Below are positions 1 through 8,540 of a stretch of DNA of 64,000 nt, in pieces. The stretch is from NCBI RefSeq assembly GCF_003626535.1, contig NZ_RBAL01000004.1, forward strand, positions 62,001 to 126,000, read 5' to 3'. The notes below the pieces were generated by a model, which was given only the letters and a program-made list of their open reading frames with translations, was not told where the DNA came from and did no database searches. This DNA is from Streptomyces hoynatensis. GTDB lineage: Bacteria; Actinomycetota; Actinomycetes; Streptomycetales; Streptomycetaceae. Each line of letters opens with the position of its first letter. The stretch's first letter is position 1. Both the position numbers and the translations under genes were made by a program.

Positions 1-362
1 GCGGCCGGGCCGAGCGCACCACGGGCGCGGTGATCGCCGCCACCGGCTACGCCGCCCGCCGCCCCGCCTGCCTGGAGCCCGTGGCCGACCTCGTCCGCTG
101 GGACGCGCAGGGGCGTTACGAGGTGACCGAGGAGCACCGGGTGCGCACCGCCCCCGAGGTCACCGGCGGCCTCTTCGTGCAGAACGCGGAGCTCCACACC
201 CACGGCGCCGCCGCCCCCGACCTCGGCATCGGCGCCTACCGCAGCGCCCTGATCCTCAACGCGGTCTGTCCGGCCGCCGCCTTCCCCATCCCGCGCCGTA
301 CCGCGTTCCAGACCTTCGGCCCCGCCAAGCAGGAGGACCCTGGGGCAGAATTCGGGGCGTGA
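1..362 (+). CDS. C-terminal end of an L-lysine/L-ornithine N-monooxygenase (partial)
   Basis: Only the last ~120 codons are in the window; the reading frame is open from base 3. The segment NAELHTHGAAAPDLGIGAYR followed by a short hydrophobic stretch is the C-terminal signature of the IucD/SidA/PvdA flavin N-hydroxylases. These hydroxylate the side-chain amine of lysine or ornithine with NADPH and O2, usually the first step of hydroxamate siderophore synthesis. The stop codon overlaps the start of the next gene (GTGA), so the two are probably co-transcribed. Substrate and FAD/NADPH sites lie outside the window. Confidence 0.85.
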   Translation, partial: GRAERTTGAVIAATGYAARRPACLEPVADLVRWDAQGRYEVTEEHRVRTAPEVTGGLFVQNAELHTHGAAAPDLGIGAYRSALILNAVCPAAAFPIPRRTAFQTFGPAKQEDPGAEFGA

Positions 363-724
363 ACGTCCACATCGATCCGCGTTCCCCCCTCGCGCCCTAC
401 GAGCAGCTGCGGGCCCAGGTCGCCGCGCAGGCCCGCAGCGGCGAGCTGCCCGTCGGCCACCGGCTGCCCACCGTCCGGGGCCTGGCCGGGGAGCTCGGGC
501 TCGCGGTCAACACCGTGGCCAAGGCCTACCGTGCGCTGGAGGCCGACGGCGTGATCGAGACCAGGGGCCGCCACGGCACCTTCGTCGCCGCCGCGGGCGA
601 CGCCGCCGCCCGCGAACTCGTGGCGGCGGCCCAGGCGTACGCGCAGCGCGCGCTGCGCCTCGGCCTCGACCGCGCGGCGGCGGAGGCCGCCGTCCGCGAC
701 GCCCTGCGCGCCCACTACGGCTGA
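359..724 (+). CDS. GntR-family regulator, YtrA subfamily
   Basis: A 121-aa cytoplasmic DNA-binding protein. The N-terminal winged helix (about residues 7-75) has the GntR pattern: YEQLRAQVAAQARSGELPVG, then LPTVRGLAGELGLAVNTVAKAY, then a GVIETRGRHGTFV wing. Only a short helical tail follows, as in the YtrA subfamily, which lacks a large ligand domain and often controls transporters. The GTG start overlaps the stop of the hydroxylase gene upstream, so it is probably translationally coupled to it. Its target is not evident; the siderophore-type operon it ends is the obvious candidate. Confidence 0.88.
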   Translation: MNVHIDPRSPLAPYEQLRAQVAAQARSGELPVGHRLPTVRGLAGELGLAVNTVAKAYRALEADGVIETRGRHGTFVAAAGDAAARELVAAAQAYAQRALRLGLDRAAAEAAVRDALRAHYG

Positions 725-950
725 CCGGCCCCGCGCCCGGGAACGGCCGGGCGGCGTGGCGTGCGGCCGGGCGCGGCCCGGCGGCGTGCCGGCCGGGTGC
801 GGCCCGGTGCGGCCCGGTGCGGCGCTGCCGGGTGTGGCGTTCGCCGGAGCGGGTAGCGGCAGCGGACGGGGCGGGACCGGTTCGGGACGGGACCGGTTCG
901 GGACGGGAGAACGCGGGGGCAGGGAAGCGGGGGCAGGGAAGGGGAAGCGC

Positions 951-2108
951 ATGCGCGTCGTGGTGATCGGCTCGGGCATCGTCGGGGCGAGCGCCGCCTA
1001 CCACGCGGCCGGGCTCGGCGCCGAGACGGTCCTGGTGGACGGGCCCCTCGCGGGGGAGGCCACCGCCGCGGGGGCGGGGATCGTCTGCCCCTGGGTCTCC
1101 GCCCACGAGGACCCGCACTGGTTCCGGCTGGCGGCCGAGGGCGCCCGGTACTACGCCCCGCTGGCCGCCGAGCTCGCCGAGGCGGGCGAGCCGGAGTTCG
1201 GCTACCGCCGGGTCGGGGCCCTGCGGGTCTCCGCGGACGAGGCCGAGCCGGCCCTCGCCCGCGAACGCGCCCTCGCCAGGCGGCAGTCCGCGGCCGACAC
1301 CGGCGAGCTCGAACTGCTCGCCCCCGACCGGGCCGCCGAGTTGTTCCCGCCGCTGGCGCCCGGCCTGCACGCCCTCCACATCCCGGCCGCGGCCAGGGTG
1401 GACGGGCGGCTGCTGCGGGCCGCGTTGCGGCGGCAGGCCGAGCGGCGCGGCGCGCGGGTGCTGACCGGCCGGGCGGAACTGGTCCGCGCGGGGGACCGCA
1501 TCGCCGGCGTGACCCTGGCGGGGGAACGCCTCGCCGCCGACGCCGTGATCGCCGCGGCGGGCGCCTGGACGGCGGACCTCCTCGCGCCCCACGGCATCGA
1601 ACTCCCCCTGGCGCCGCAGCGCGGCCAGATCGTCCACCTCGGGCTGCCCGGCGTGGACACCGCGCGCTGGCCGGTCATCCTGCCCGGCGGCACCGGCCAC
1701 TACCTGGTGCCCTTCGGCGACTCCCGGGTGGTGGCCGGCGCGACCCGGGAGACCGGCGCGGGCTTCGACCACCGGGTGACCGCGGGCGGGCTGGCCGAGG
1801 TGCTGGTCCAGGCCCTCGCCGTCGCCCCCGGGCTGGCCGGGGCCACCCACCTGGAGACCCGCGTCGGCTTCCGCCCCGCCGCCGCGGGCGACCGCCCGCT
1901 GCTCGGGGCGGTGCCCGGGCTCGCGGGCCTGGTCCTGGCCACCGGCCTCGGCGCCACCGGCCTCACCATGGGCCCCGTGGCCGGCCGCCTCGCCGCGGCC
2001 CTCGCCGTCACCGGGACCGCCCCGTTCGACCTCGCCCCCTACGCCCCCCTCGGCCCCGCCTCGCCCGCGCCCCCGTCCCCCGCCGAACCCGGCACGGCCC
2101 GCGACTGA
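951..2108 (+). CDS. FAD-dependent oxidoreductase, D-amino acid oxidase family
   Basis: A 385-aa flavoprotein of the DAO fold. The N-terminus has the Rossmann motif VVVIGSGIVGASAAYHA (G-x-G-x-x-G), and the C-terminal part GFRPAAAGDRPLLGAVPGLAGLVLATGLG is the typical second FAD-contact segment. Relatives oxidise amines or imino acids such as glycine, sarcosine or D-amino acids. ATG 951 is chosen because GGAAGGGG sits just upstream and the protein begins directly with the Rossmann strand; the open frame extends upstream only as low-complexity sequence. It ends convergently with the aldo/keto reductase. The substrate cannot be told from sequence. Confidence 0.88.
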   Translation: MRVVVIGSGIVGASAAYHAAGLGAETVLVDGPLAGEATAAGAGIVCPWVSAHEDPHWFRLAAEGARYYAPLAAELAEAGEPEFGYRRVGALRVSADEAEPALARERALARRQSAADTGELELLAPDRAAELFPPLAPGLHALHIPAAARVDGRLLRAALRRQAERRGARVLTGRAELVRAGDRIAGVTLAGERLAADAVIAAAGAWTADLLAPHGIELPLAPQRGQIVHLGLPGVDTARWPVILPGGTGHYLVPFGDSRVVAGATRETGAGFDHRVTAGGLAEVLVQALAVAPGLAGATHLETRVGFRPAAAGDRPLLGAVPGLAGLVLATGLGATGLTMGPVAGRLAAALAVTGTAPFDLAPYAPLGPASPAPPSPAEPGTARD

Positions 2109-2134
2109 GCCCCTCCCCGCCCGGGGCGTTCCCC

Positions 2135-2151
2135 GCCCGGCCCGACCGGGC
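2135..2151. terminator. Candidate hairpin between convergent genes
   Basis: GCCCGG-N5-CCGGGC forms a 6-bp stem midway between two converging stop codons. There is no T tract, as is common in Streptomyces terminators. In DNA this GC-rich such short hairpins occur often by chance, so the call rests mainly on position. Confidence 0.25.
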
Positions 2152-2186
2152 CCCCGCCCCGGAGTTCCCCGCCCCGGCGCGCGAGT

Positions 2187-3131
2187 TCAGTCCCGGGGGG
2201 CTTCGCCCGGCCGCGTGCCGAGGGCGTCCAGGGAGGCCCGCGCGGCCTCGTCGAGGGCGATCGCCCCGGCGGCGATGTTCTCCGCCAGGTGGCCGGGGTC
2301 CGCGGTGCCCGGGATGAGGAGGACGTTCGGCGCGTGGTGGAGCAGCCAGGCCAGGCCGACCTGCCCGGGGGTGCAGCCCAGGGAGCCGGCGGCGGCGGTC
2401 ACGGCCGGCTGCTCGGTCACCTTGGGCACGCCGGGGAAGGCGCCGCCCAGCGGGAAGAACGGCACCCAGGCGATGCCCTCCGCGGCGCACAGCCGCAGCA
2501 TCTCCTCGTCGCCGCGCGAGGCCAGGCTGTAGGAGTTCTGGACGCAGACGATCCCGGCGGGCAGGGCCCGGCGCAGCCCGTCGAGGGTGACGGCGCTGAG
2601 GCCGATCGCGCCGATCTTGCCCTCGTCCCGCAGCGCGGTCATCACCGCGAGCTGGTCGTCGAGGCCGACCACCTGGTCCCCCTCGGCCCGCAGCCCGGGC
2701 CCGGTGTCCAGGCGGCGCAGGTTCACCACCGGGATCTGCTCCAGGCCCAGGGAGGCGAGATTGTCCTCCACGCTCGCCCGCAGCTGCTCGGGCCGCTGGG
2801 CGGGGCGCAGCGGGAGCGGGCCGTCCGGATCGGGGTCGGCCCCGACCTTGCTGACCACCACGACGCCGTCCCCGGGCCGCAGCGCTTCGCGGATCACCTC
2901 GTTGACGAACCCGTCGCCGTAGAACCGGGCGGTGTCGAGGTGGTCGGCGCCCAGCTCGATCGCGCGGCGCAGGAGCGCGACGGCGGCCCGGCGGTCGGCG
3001 TGCAGGCGTTCCAGCTGCATCGCGCCGTACCCGATGCGGGAGACCGTGTGGGCGCCGAGCGTCCCGGCCCCTCCGGGGCGTGGCGCGCCGGTGGCGGTGT
3101 ACTCGGCGGAGGCGTGGGCGGACGAGGGCAT
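2187..3131 (-). CDS. Aldo/keto reductase
   Basis: A 314-aa NAD(P)H-dependent oxidoreductase with a TIM barrel. The signature GADHLDTARFYGDG supplies Asp66 and Tyr71, and VVVSKVG supplies Lys95. The usual catalytic His position reads VNLRRLD, a change also seen in other AKRs. C-terminal LLIPGTADPGHLAENIAA is the cofactor phosphate-binding segment. The ATG at 3131 is chosen over the longer frame because GAGGAGGGGATC lies just upstream and the longer version would run through the promoter. It is divergent from a TetR regulator, with two similar palindromes between them, so it is very likely that regulator's target. Confidence 0.9.
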   Translation of the reverse strand: MPSSAHASAEYTATGAPRPGGAGTLGAHTVSRIGYGAMQLERLHADRRAAVALLRRAIELGADHLDTARFYGDGFVNEVIREALRPGDGVVVVSKVGADPDPDGPLPLRPAQRPEQLRASVEDNLASLGLEQIPVVNLRRLDTGPGLRAEGDQVVGLDDQLAVMTALRDEGKIGAIGLSAVTLDGLRRALPAGIVCVQNSYSLASRGDEEMLRLCAAEGIAWVPFFPLGGAFPGVPKVTEQPAVTAAAGSLGCTPGQVGLAWLLHHAPNVLLIPGTADPGHLAENIAAGAIALDEAARASLDALGTRPGEAPRD

Positions 3132-3163
3132 GGGAGATCCCCTCCTCATGAGACGATGAACGT

Positions 3164-3221
3164 AGCGGAGGAGCCTCCGCTTCATCCGGACTATAGCAGC
3201 TTTACCGGAGGTGCCTCCGCT
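3164..3221. promoter_or_regulatory. Twin palindromic TetR operators between akr and tetR
   Basis: Two related palindromes lie 40 bp apart. The first, 3164-3181, is AGCGGAGG-AG-CCTCCGCT with perfect 8-bp arms. The second, 3204-3221, is ACCGGAGG-TG-CCTCCGCT, sharing the CGGAGG/CCTCCG core. The second abuts the TTG start of the TetR gene and contains its Shine-Dalgarno GGAGG. Occupation would block both divergent promoters. The sites are seen directly; binding by the adjacent TetR is inferred. Confidence 0.7.
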
Positions 3222-3845
3222 TTGAGTTCCGCCGACCCGACGACCCCCGGCGCCGGCCCCGGGAAGAGGCCGCGCACCCCACGCGCCGACGCCCAGCGCA
3301 ACCGGGACCGGCTCCTCGGGGCCGCCCGCGCCGCCTTCGCCACCGTGGAGGGCACCGTCTCGCTCGAGGCCGTCGCCCGCGCGGCCGGCGTCGGCATCGG
3401 CACCCTGTACCGCCACTTCCCGACCCGCGAGGCCCTGGTGGAGGCGGTGTACGCCGCCGAACTCGACGAGGTCACCGGCAGCGCCCCCGCCCTCCTCGGG
3501 GAACTTCCGCCGGACGCCGCGCTCAGGGCCTGGATGGGGCGGTACGCCGCGTTCGTCGCGACCAAGCGCGGCATGGCCGACACCCTCCGCGCCGGCTGGG
3601 CCTCGGGCCGGATCGCCACCCCGGCCACCCGGGAACGCATCACCGCCGCCCTCGCCCTGCTCCTGGCCCGCGGCGCCGAGGCCGGCTCACTCCGCGGCGA
3701 CGTCGAACCGGGGGACCTCACGGTGATGCTGATGGGGATCTTCCTCGCCGGCACGGCCGACGGGTCCGCGGCACAGACCGCGCGCCTGGTCGACCTCGTC
3801 ATGGACGCGCTACGGCCCCCGGCCGCGCCCCCCACCACCGGCTGA
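3222..3845 (+). CDS. TetR-family repressor
   Basis: A 207-aa one-component regulator. The N-terminal HTH (about residues 20-65) reads NRDRLLGAARAAFA..VSLEAVARAAGVGIGTLYRHFPTREALVEAVY, a textbook TetR pattern; the all-helical C-terminal part would bind an unknown ligand. The TTG at 3222 is preferred because GGAGG is 10 bases upstream; the in-frame ATG at 3156 would put both palindromic operators inside the coding region. It is divergent from the aldo/keto reductase and probably represses itself and that gene. Confidence 0.85.
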   Translation: MSSADPTTPGAGPGKRPRTPRADAQRNRDRLLGAARAAFATVEGTVSLEAVARAAGVGIGTLYRHFPTREALVEAVYAAELDEVTGSAPALLGELPPDAALRAWMGRYAAFVATKRGMADTLRAGWASGRIATPATRERITAALALLLARGAEAGSLRGDVEPGDLTVMLMGIFLAGTADGSAAQTARLVDLVMDALRPPAAPPTTG

Positions 3846-4192
3846 CCCCGGAAACGACTCGGCCGCACACGACTCGGGCGGCCCGCTTGTCCGGACCGCC
3901 CACACCTCGCGGGCCCCGCCGGCGCCCCCACCACGCCGCCACGCCCGCGCACTCCCCGCTCCCCGAAGCCGCCGCGCCCGGGGTTCCCGCCCGGGCCCAC
4001 GGCTCCCGCCGCGCCCGGGGCTCCCCGCCGCGTTCACCTTCCCGCCGCGGCGCGGGGCCGTTGCCGCCCGGTGCGGCGTGCGGGCCGCACCCGGGCCTCA
4101 CCCGGGGCCGGCTGCCACCGGGCCACCACCCGCACGGGGCGAGTGGTGCGCGGGCGACTCTCCGCGCGGGGAGCGCCGCCCGGTCCCAAGGG
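3846..4192. other. Intergenic stretch with no supported gene
   Basis: 347 bp between the converging tetR and alpha-glucosidase genes. It is extremely GC-rich, and the open frames across it are low-complexity Pro/Arg/Gly sequence without a credible start or known domain. No clear terminator or RNA was seen. Confidence 0.6.
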
Positions 4193-5878
4193 TCAGGGGC
4201 GGGACGCACCGCCTCCCCACAGCCAGGCCGTCGTGTCCGGCGGCAGCAGCCCCCCGGCCAGCCGGTCACTGGTCAGCAGCACCCCCCAGTTCCGCGGCAG
4301 CGGATAGGGCTCGCCGGAGAAGTTGACCGCGCAGCGCAGCAGCGGGGAACGCTCGAAGGCCAGCACGCCCTCGGGGGTGTCCAGCCAGCGCAGCGTCTCG
4401 CCGTCGAACCCCGGCTGCCCCTGCCGCAGCCGCAGCGCCGCCCGGTACAGCTCCAGCATCGAGCCCGGGGTGCCGGACTGGAACTGGGCGCTGAAGTGCT
4501 CCCACTCCACCGGCTGCGGCAGCCACGGCTTCTCGCCGCCCTTCGGCCCGAAGCCGAACGGCGCGTCCGAGCCCGACCACGGCAGCGGCACCCGGCAGCC
4601 GTCCCGGCCGCGCACCGTGCCGCCGGAACGCGTGAACGCCGGGTCGCGCAGGACCTCGTCCGGCAGGTCCTCCACCTCCCACAGGCCGAGCTCCTCGCCC
4701 TGGTAGAGGTAGGCGCTGCCGGGCAGCGCCAGCATCAGCAGCGCCGCCGCCCTGGCCCGGCGCGTGCCGAGACCCAGGTCGGAGGGGCCGGCGTCCGCGT
4801 CCCGCTCCCTGGCCGAGGTCACCCGCCGGCCGTAGCGCGTGACGTGGCGGGGCACGTCGTGGTTGGACAGCACCCACGTGGAGGGGGCGCCCACCGCGCC
4901 GAGCGTGGAGACGCTGCGGTCGATCGCCTCACGCATCGCGTTCGGCTCCCAGGCCGAGCCGAGGAAGGTGAAGTTGAACGCCGTGTGCAACTCGTCCTGG
5001 CGCAGGTACAGCGGGAGCCGGTCCTCGCTGACCCTGGCCTCCGCGACGAAGACCCGGTCCCCCGCGTAGGAGTCGGCGATCTTCCGCCACGTCTGGTAGA
5101 TCTCGTGCACCGCGTCCTGGTCCCAGTGCGGGTGGTCCTCCTTCCGCCGCTCGTGCTCGAACTCGAACAGCGCGTCGTCCGGCAGGCCGAGGTCGGGCAG
5201 CGCCGGGTCCTTGGCCAGGCCGTGGGCCACGTCGATGCGGAAGCCGTCCACGCCCCGGTCGAACCAGAAGCGCAGGATCGACTCGAACTCCGCGCGCACG
5301 TCCCGGTTCACCCAGTTGAGATCCGGCTGTTCCGGCGCGAAGAGGTGCAGGTACCACTGCCCTGGCGAGCCGTCGGGCTCGGTCACCCGGGTCCAGGCCC
5401 GGCCGCCGAACCTGCTGCGCCAGTCGTTGGGCGGCAGCGAGCCGTCCGGGCCCTTGCCGTCACGGAACACGTACCGGTCGCGTTCCGGCGATCCCGGCTG
5501 CGCCGCGAGGGCCTCCCGGAACCAGCGGTGCCGGTCCGAGGTGTGGTTGGGGACGATGTCGAGGACGACCCGGACGCCCAGCGCGTGGGACTCCGCGATC
5601 ATCTCCTCGGCCTCGGCCAGCGTGCCGAAGACCGGGTCGATGTCCTTGTAGTCCGCGACGTCGTAGCCACCGTCCTTCATCGGGGACGGATACCACGGAT
5701 TGATCCAGACGGCGTCGACCCCCAGCTCCTTGAGATACGGCAGGCGGGCGCGCAGTCCGGCGAGGTCGCCGACACCGTCCCCGTTGCCGTCCGCGAAACT
5801 GCGGAGGTAGACCTGATAGACGACGGCGGTGCGCCACCAGGGTGCGGCCGTTTTGTCGTGAATGCGGGTGCGGGGCAC
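4193..5878 (-). CDS. GH13 alpha-glucosidase
   Basis: A 561-aa cytoplasmic glycoside hydrolase of the oligo-1,6-glucosidase/alpha-glucosidase group, releasing glucose from maltose-type oligosaccharides. The GH13 regions are in order: DIVPNH (107-112), DGFRIDVAHG with nucleophile Asp216, VFVAEARV with acid/base Glu280, and LSNHDVPR with Asp341. No signal peptide is present, so substrates must be imported. The GTG at 5878 has GGAAG five bases upstream; a nearby ATG is out of frame. It lies 54 bp downstream of the LacI gene on the same strand, so they form a probable operon. No sugar ABC transporter is adjacent. Confidence 0.93.
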   Translation of the reverse strand: MPRTRIHDKTAAPWWRTAVVYQVYLRSFADGNGDGVGDLAGLRARLPYLKELGVDAVWINPWYPSPMKDGGYDVADYKDIDPVFGTLAEAEEMIAESHALGVRVVLDIVPNHTSDRHRWFREALAAQPGSPERDRYVFRDGKGPDGSLPPNDWRSRFGGRAWTRVTEPDGSPGQWYLHLFAPEQPDLNWVNRDVRAEFESILRFWFDRGVDGFRIDVAHGLAKDPALPDLGLPDDALFEFEHERRKEDHPHWDQDAVHEIYQTWRKIADSYAGDRVFVAEARVSEDRLPLYLRQDELHTAFNFTFLGSAWEPNAMREAIDRSVSTLGAVGAPSTWVLSNHDVPRHVTRYGRRVTSARERDADAGPSDLGLGTRRARAAALLMLALPGSAYLYQGEELGLWEVEDLPDEVLRDPAFTRSGGTVRGRDGCRVPLPWSGSDAPFGFGPKGGEKPWLPQPVEWEHFSAQFQSGTPGSMLELYRAALRLRQGQPGFDGETLRWLDTPEGVLAFERSPLLRCAVNFSGEPYPLPRNWGVLLTSDRLAGGLLPPDTTAWLWGGGASRP

Positions 5879-5932
5879 GTATCTTCCATTCCTCTTGCGA
5901 GTTGACCCTGGAAAATGCGCGGGTGGAGCGGC

Positions 5933-7018
5933 TCACCGCGCAAGTGTGCGGCTGTGCTGGTCCGGTTCAGGTCCCGGCCGAGGTAGGGAGACGGTCTGAT
6001 AACGGGGTCGCGCGACGGGGGCCGCGCCCGTGGTGCCGCGAACTATCAGCTCGGTGGGCACCACCACCCGGGAGGGTTCCTCGCTCGCCCCCGACAAGGC
6101 GTCGAGTATCTGGCGGGCGAGCAACTCCCCCTGGTGAGCAACGGGTTGTGCGATCGTGGTGAGATCGAGCAGCTCGGCGGTCTCGTGGTCGTCGAAGCCG
6201 ATGACCGAGACGTCCTCCGGCACGCGCAGGCCGACCCGGCTCAGCATGCGCAGGGCCCCGAAGGCCATCTGGTCCGATTCCGCGAACACCGCGGTCGGCG
6301 GGTCGGGGAGGGAGAGCAGCCGCGACATCGCCGAGGCGCCCTCCTTGATGCCGAGGTGCCCCGGGGCTTCCAGGTCCGGGTCGTAGGGAATCCCCGCCTG
6401 GGCCAGCACCGTGCGGTACGTGTGCTGGCGGACGATCGGGGTCGTGAAGCCCCTGGGGTCCACGGGGGCACCGGTGATCATCCCTATCCGCCGGTGCCCC
6501 AGGTTGATGAGGTGACGAACGGCGGTGCTCGTCCCCTCGGCGTTGTCGATGGAGACGTGCCAGCAGCCGGGAATGCGGGTGCCGAGCACGGCGATCGGCA
6601 CTTCCATCGACACCAGCGCCTCGCGCTCGGCCGCCGAAAGCGGCAGGTTGAGCACGATCAGCGCGTCCACGCGGCGACGCAGCGGCATGCGCGCGAAGAA
6701 GCGCTCGTGCACCCGCTCGTCGCCCAGGTTGTACAGCAGAATGTCCAGGTCGTTGGCGCGCAGGACCGAGTCGATTCCGGCCACGACCTGGCTGTAGAAC
6801 CACCGGTTCACGAACGGCAGGACGACACCCACGGTGCCCGTCCTGCCGCTGGCGAGGCTGGAGGCGTGCGGGGAGATCGTGTACGAAAGCTCCTCCGCGG
6901 CGCGCAGCACCCGCTCCCGAGTGGCCTCGGAAACATTCGGTAACCCGCGCAGGGCGCGCGAGACCGTGGCGGTGGACACCCCCGCGCGCCTGGCGACATC
7001 GATGATGCTGGCGGCCAT
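5933..7018 (-). CDS. LacI-family repressor of alpha-glucoside use
   Basis: A 361-aa sugar-responsive repressor. The N-terminal HTH is IIDVARRAGVSTATVSRALRG with the hinge helix ISPHASSLASGRT; the rest is the periplasmic-binding-protein-like effector domain (about 60-340), ending ELIVRGTTG. GGAGGG precedes the ATG. Codon 26 (bases 6941-6943) is TTA, so translation may depend on the bldA tRNA. It sits directly upstream of the alpha-glucosidase in the same direction, which marks alpha-glucosides as the likely inducer. A LacI-type operator lies ~55 bp upstream, suggesting autoregulation. Confidence 0.9.
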   Translation of the reverse strand: MAASIIDVARRAGVSTATVSRALRGLPNVSEATRERVLRAAEELSYTISPHASSLASGRTGTVGVVLPFVNRWFYSQVVAGIDSVLRANDLDILLYNLGDERVHERFFARMPLRRRVDALIVLNLPLSAAEREALVSMEVPIAVLGTRIPGCWHVSIDNAEGTSTAVRHLINLGHRRIGMITGAPVDPRGFTTPIVRQHTYRTVLAQAGIPYDPDLEAPGHLGIKEGASAMSRLLSLPDPPTAVFAESDQMAFGALRMLSRVGLRVPEDVSVIGFDDHETAELLDLTTIAQPVAHQGELLARQILDALSGASEEPSRVVVPTELIVRGTTGAAPVARPRYQTVSLPRPGPEPDQHSRTLAR

Positions 7019-7069
7019 AACCCTCCGATCACGGCGATGAGCCGAACGTACTGCCGCAAGCCGAGGGAG

Positions 7070-7083
7070 TGCAATCGCTTACA
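7070..7083. promoter_or_regulatory. LacI-family operator upstream of lacI
   Basis: TGCAATCGCTTACA fits the LacI/GalR-type consensus of a near-palindrome centred on CG. It lies 52 bp upstream of the lacI start codon, a normal position for autoregulation. The stretch is noticeably more AT-rich than its surroundings. Confidence 0.55.
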
Positions 7084-7170
7084 TGAAAAGATCTTGGGTG
7101 TTTGCCGAATTGGTGCCCCAAGGCGCCGGCCCGACGGAAGACTCCCAGGTGAAACGCGTGAAACGGATGA

Positions 7171-7184
7171 TGTAAGCGTGTACA
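7171..7184. promoter_or_regulatory. Second, weaker LacI-type site
   Basis: TGTAAGCGTGTACA shares the TGTAAGCG half-site that appears, inverted, in the operator at 7070-7083. It lies ~110 bp upstream of the pirin gene and ~150 bp from lacI. A tandem GTGAAACGC/GTGAAACGG sits just before it. It may allow looping or control of the divergent pirin gene; this is inference. Confidence 0.35.
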
Positions 7185-7294
7185 TGCACGGCCGTCCCGA
7201 GGCGCTGACCAGGCATGCTACCCGCGTTGACCCAAGGGCCGCGCACGCGCGCCGACAACTCTGTGGCCAGGGGGAGAGGGGAGAGGATCGGCCC

Positions 7295-8260
7295 ATGAGC
7301 AATCTCGACCTGAAACCGACCCCTACCGTCTGTGGGGGCGCCGGGGATTCGGGCCCCGTCCACGACGTGCAGCCGGCGCGGCAGGTGCCCCTCGGCGAGA
7401 GCACGGTGGTCCGCCGGCTGCTGCCCCACCTCGGCCGCCGCACGGTGGGCGCCTGGTGCTTCGTCGACCACTACGGGCCCGAGGACATCGTGGACCGCCC
7501 CGGCATGCGGGTCCCGCCGCACCCGCACATCGGCCTGCAGACCGTCAGCTGGCTGCACGCCGGCGAGGTGTTGCACCGCGACAGCCTCGGCAGCGCCCAG
7601 ACGATCAGGCCCCGCGAACTGGGGCTGATGACGGCGGGCCGGGCGATCGCGCACTCCGAGGAGTCCCCACGCGCCCGGGCGCACGCCCCCGTGCTCCACG
7701 GCGCCCAGCTCTGGGTCGCGCTCCCCGCCGAACAGCGCCACCGCGCGCCCTCGTTCGAGCACCACGCCGCCCTCCCCGAGGTCACCGGCGGCGGCCTGAG
7801 CGCCACCGTGATCCTCGGCACCCTCGACGGCGCCACCTCGCCCGGCACCACCCACACCCCCCTGGTCGGCGCCGACCTCGCACTGGCCGAGGGCACGGAC
7901 ACCCGGCTGCCCCTGGAGGAGTCCTTCGAATACGCGGCCCTGGCGATGGCGGGCGCCTGCGAGGTGGACGGCGTCCCCCTGACCCCCGGCGCCCTCCTCT
8001 ACCTCGGCAACGGCCGCCGCGAACTCCCCCTCCGCGCCACCACGCCCGCGTCCTTCATGCTCCTGGGCGGCGTCCCCTTCGAGGAACGGCTCCTCATGTG
8101 GTGGAACTTCGTCGGCCGGTCGCACGAGGACATCGCCCAGGCCAGAACCGACTGGACGAACGGCGTCCGCTTCGGCGAGGTCCACGGCTACGACGGCCCC
8201 CGCCTCCCCGCCCCCGAACTCCCCGCAACTCCCCTGAAACCACGGGGAAGAACCCCCTGA
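7295..8260 (+). CDS. Pirin family protein
   Basis: A 321-aa bicupin. The N-terminal cupin contains the metal-site segment VPPHPHIGLQTVSWLHAGEVLHRDSLGS, whose histidines bind Fe or another metal in pirins; the second, degenerate cupin follows (PFEERLLMWWNFVGRSHEDI near residues 265-285). Characterised relatives have quercetin 2,3-dioxygenase activity or act as redox-sensing cofactors, so the role here is open. ATG 7295 follows GGGGAGAGGATC; the upstream extension of the frame crosses the promoter and is not used. The gene is divergent from the LacI regulator. Confidence 0.88.
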   Translation: MSNLDLKPTPTVCGGAGDSGPVHDVQPARQVPLGESTVVRRLLPHLGRRTVGAWCFVDHYGPEDIVDRPGMRVPPHPHIGLQTVSWLHAGEVLHRDSLGSAQTIRPRELGLMTAGRAIAHSEESPRARAHAPVLHGAQLWVALPAEQRHRAPSFEHHAALPEVTGGGLSATVILGTLDGATSPGTTHTPLVGADLALAEGTDTRLPLEESFEYAALAMAGACEVDGVPLTPGALLYLGNGRRELPLRATTPASFMLLGGVPFEERLLMWWNFVGRSHEDIAQARTDWTNGVRFGEVHGYDGPRLPAPELPATPLKPRGRTP

Positions 8261-8490
8261 CCGGCCCGAACGCCCCCCACCCGGCCCTCGCGTTCCTCCC
8301 GCCCCTCACCGTTTCCGGGCGCGTGCGTCCGGCAACGCCCCCACCCGCTGACCGCCCCGCCCGGCTCCCTCCGCCCCCATGGCGGGCGGGGGCGAGCGCC
8401 CACGCGGCGCCGCGGCCCCCGGTGCGGCAGGGCGGCCACGCGGGGGTGCGGACGTGGCGCTGGGGGCCGGACCGGTGCGGGCGTTGGCGC

Positions 8491-8496
8491 TAGGCT
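8491..8496 (+). promoter_or_regulatory. Candidate -10 element of the NLR island
   Basis: TAGGCT is a common Streptomyces -10 hexamer and lies 44 bp before the first gene of the two-gene unit. No good -35 hexamer is visible at the expected distance, so this is a tentative promoter. Confidence 0.35.
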
Positions 8497-8540
8497 GGTC
8501 ACGCGACGGTGTGGTCCGGTGACAGAGGTGGGGGTGGCTG

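Noticed and set aside
3887..5905. 672-codon plus-strand open frame over the alpha-glucosidase
   Set aside because: Antisense to a gene with all GH13 regions intact; sequence is Arg/Pro-rich filler.
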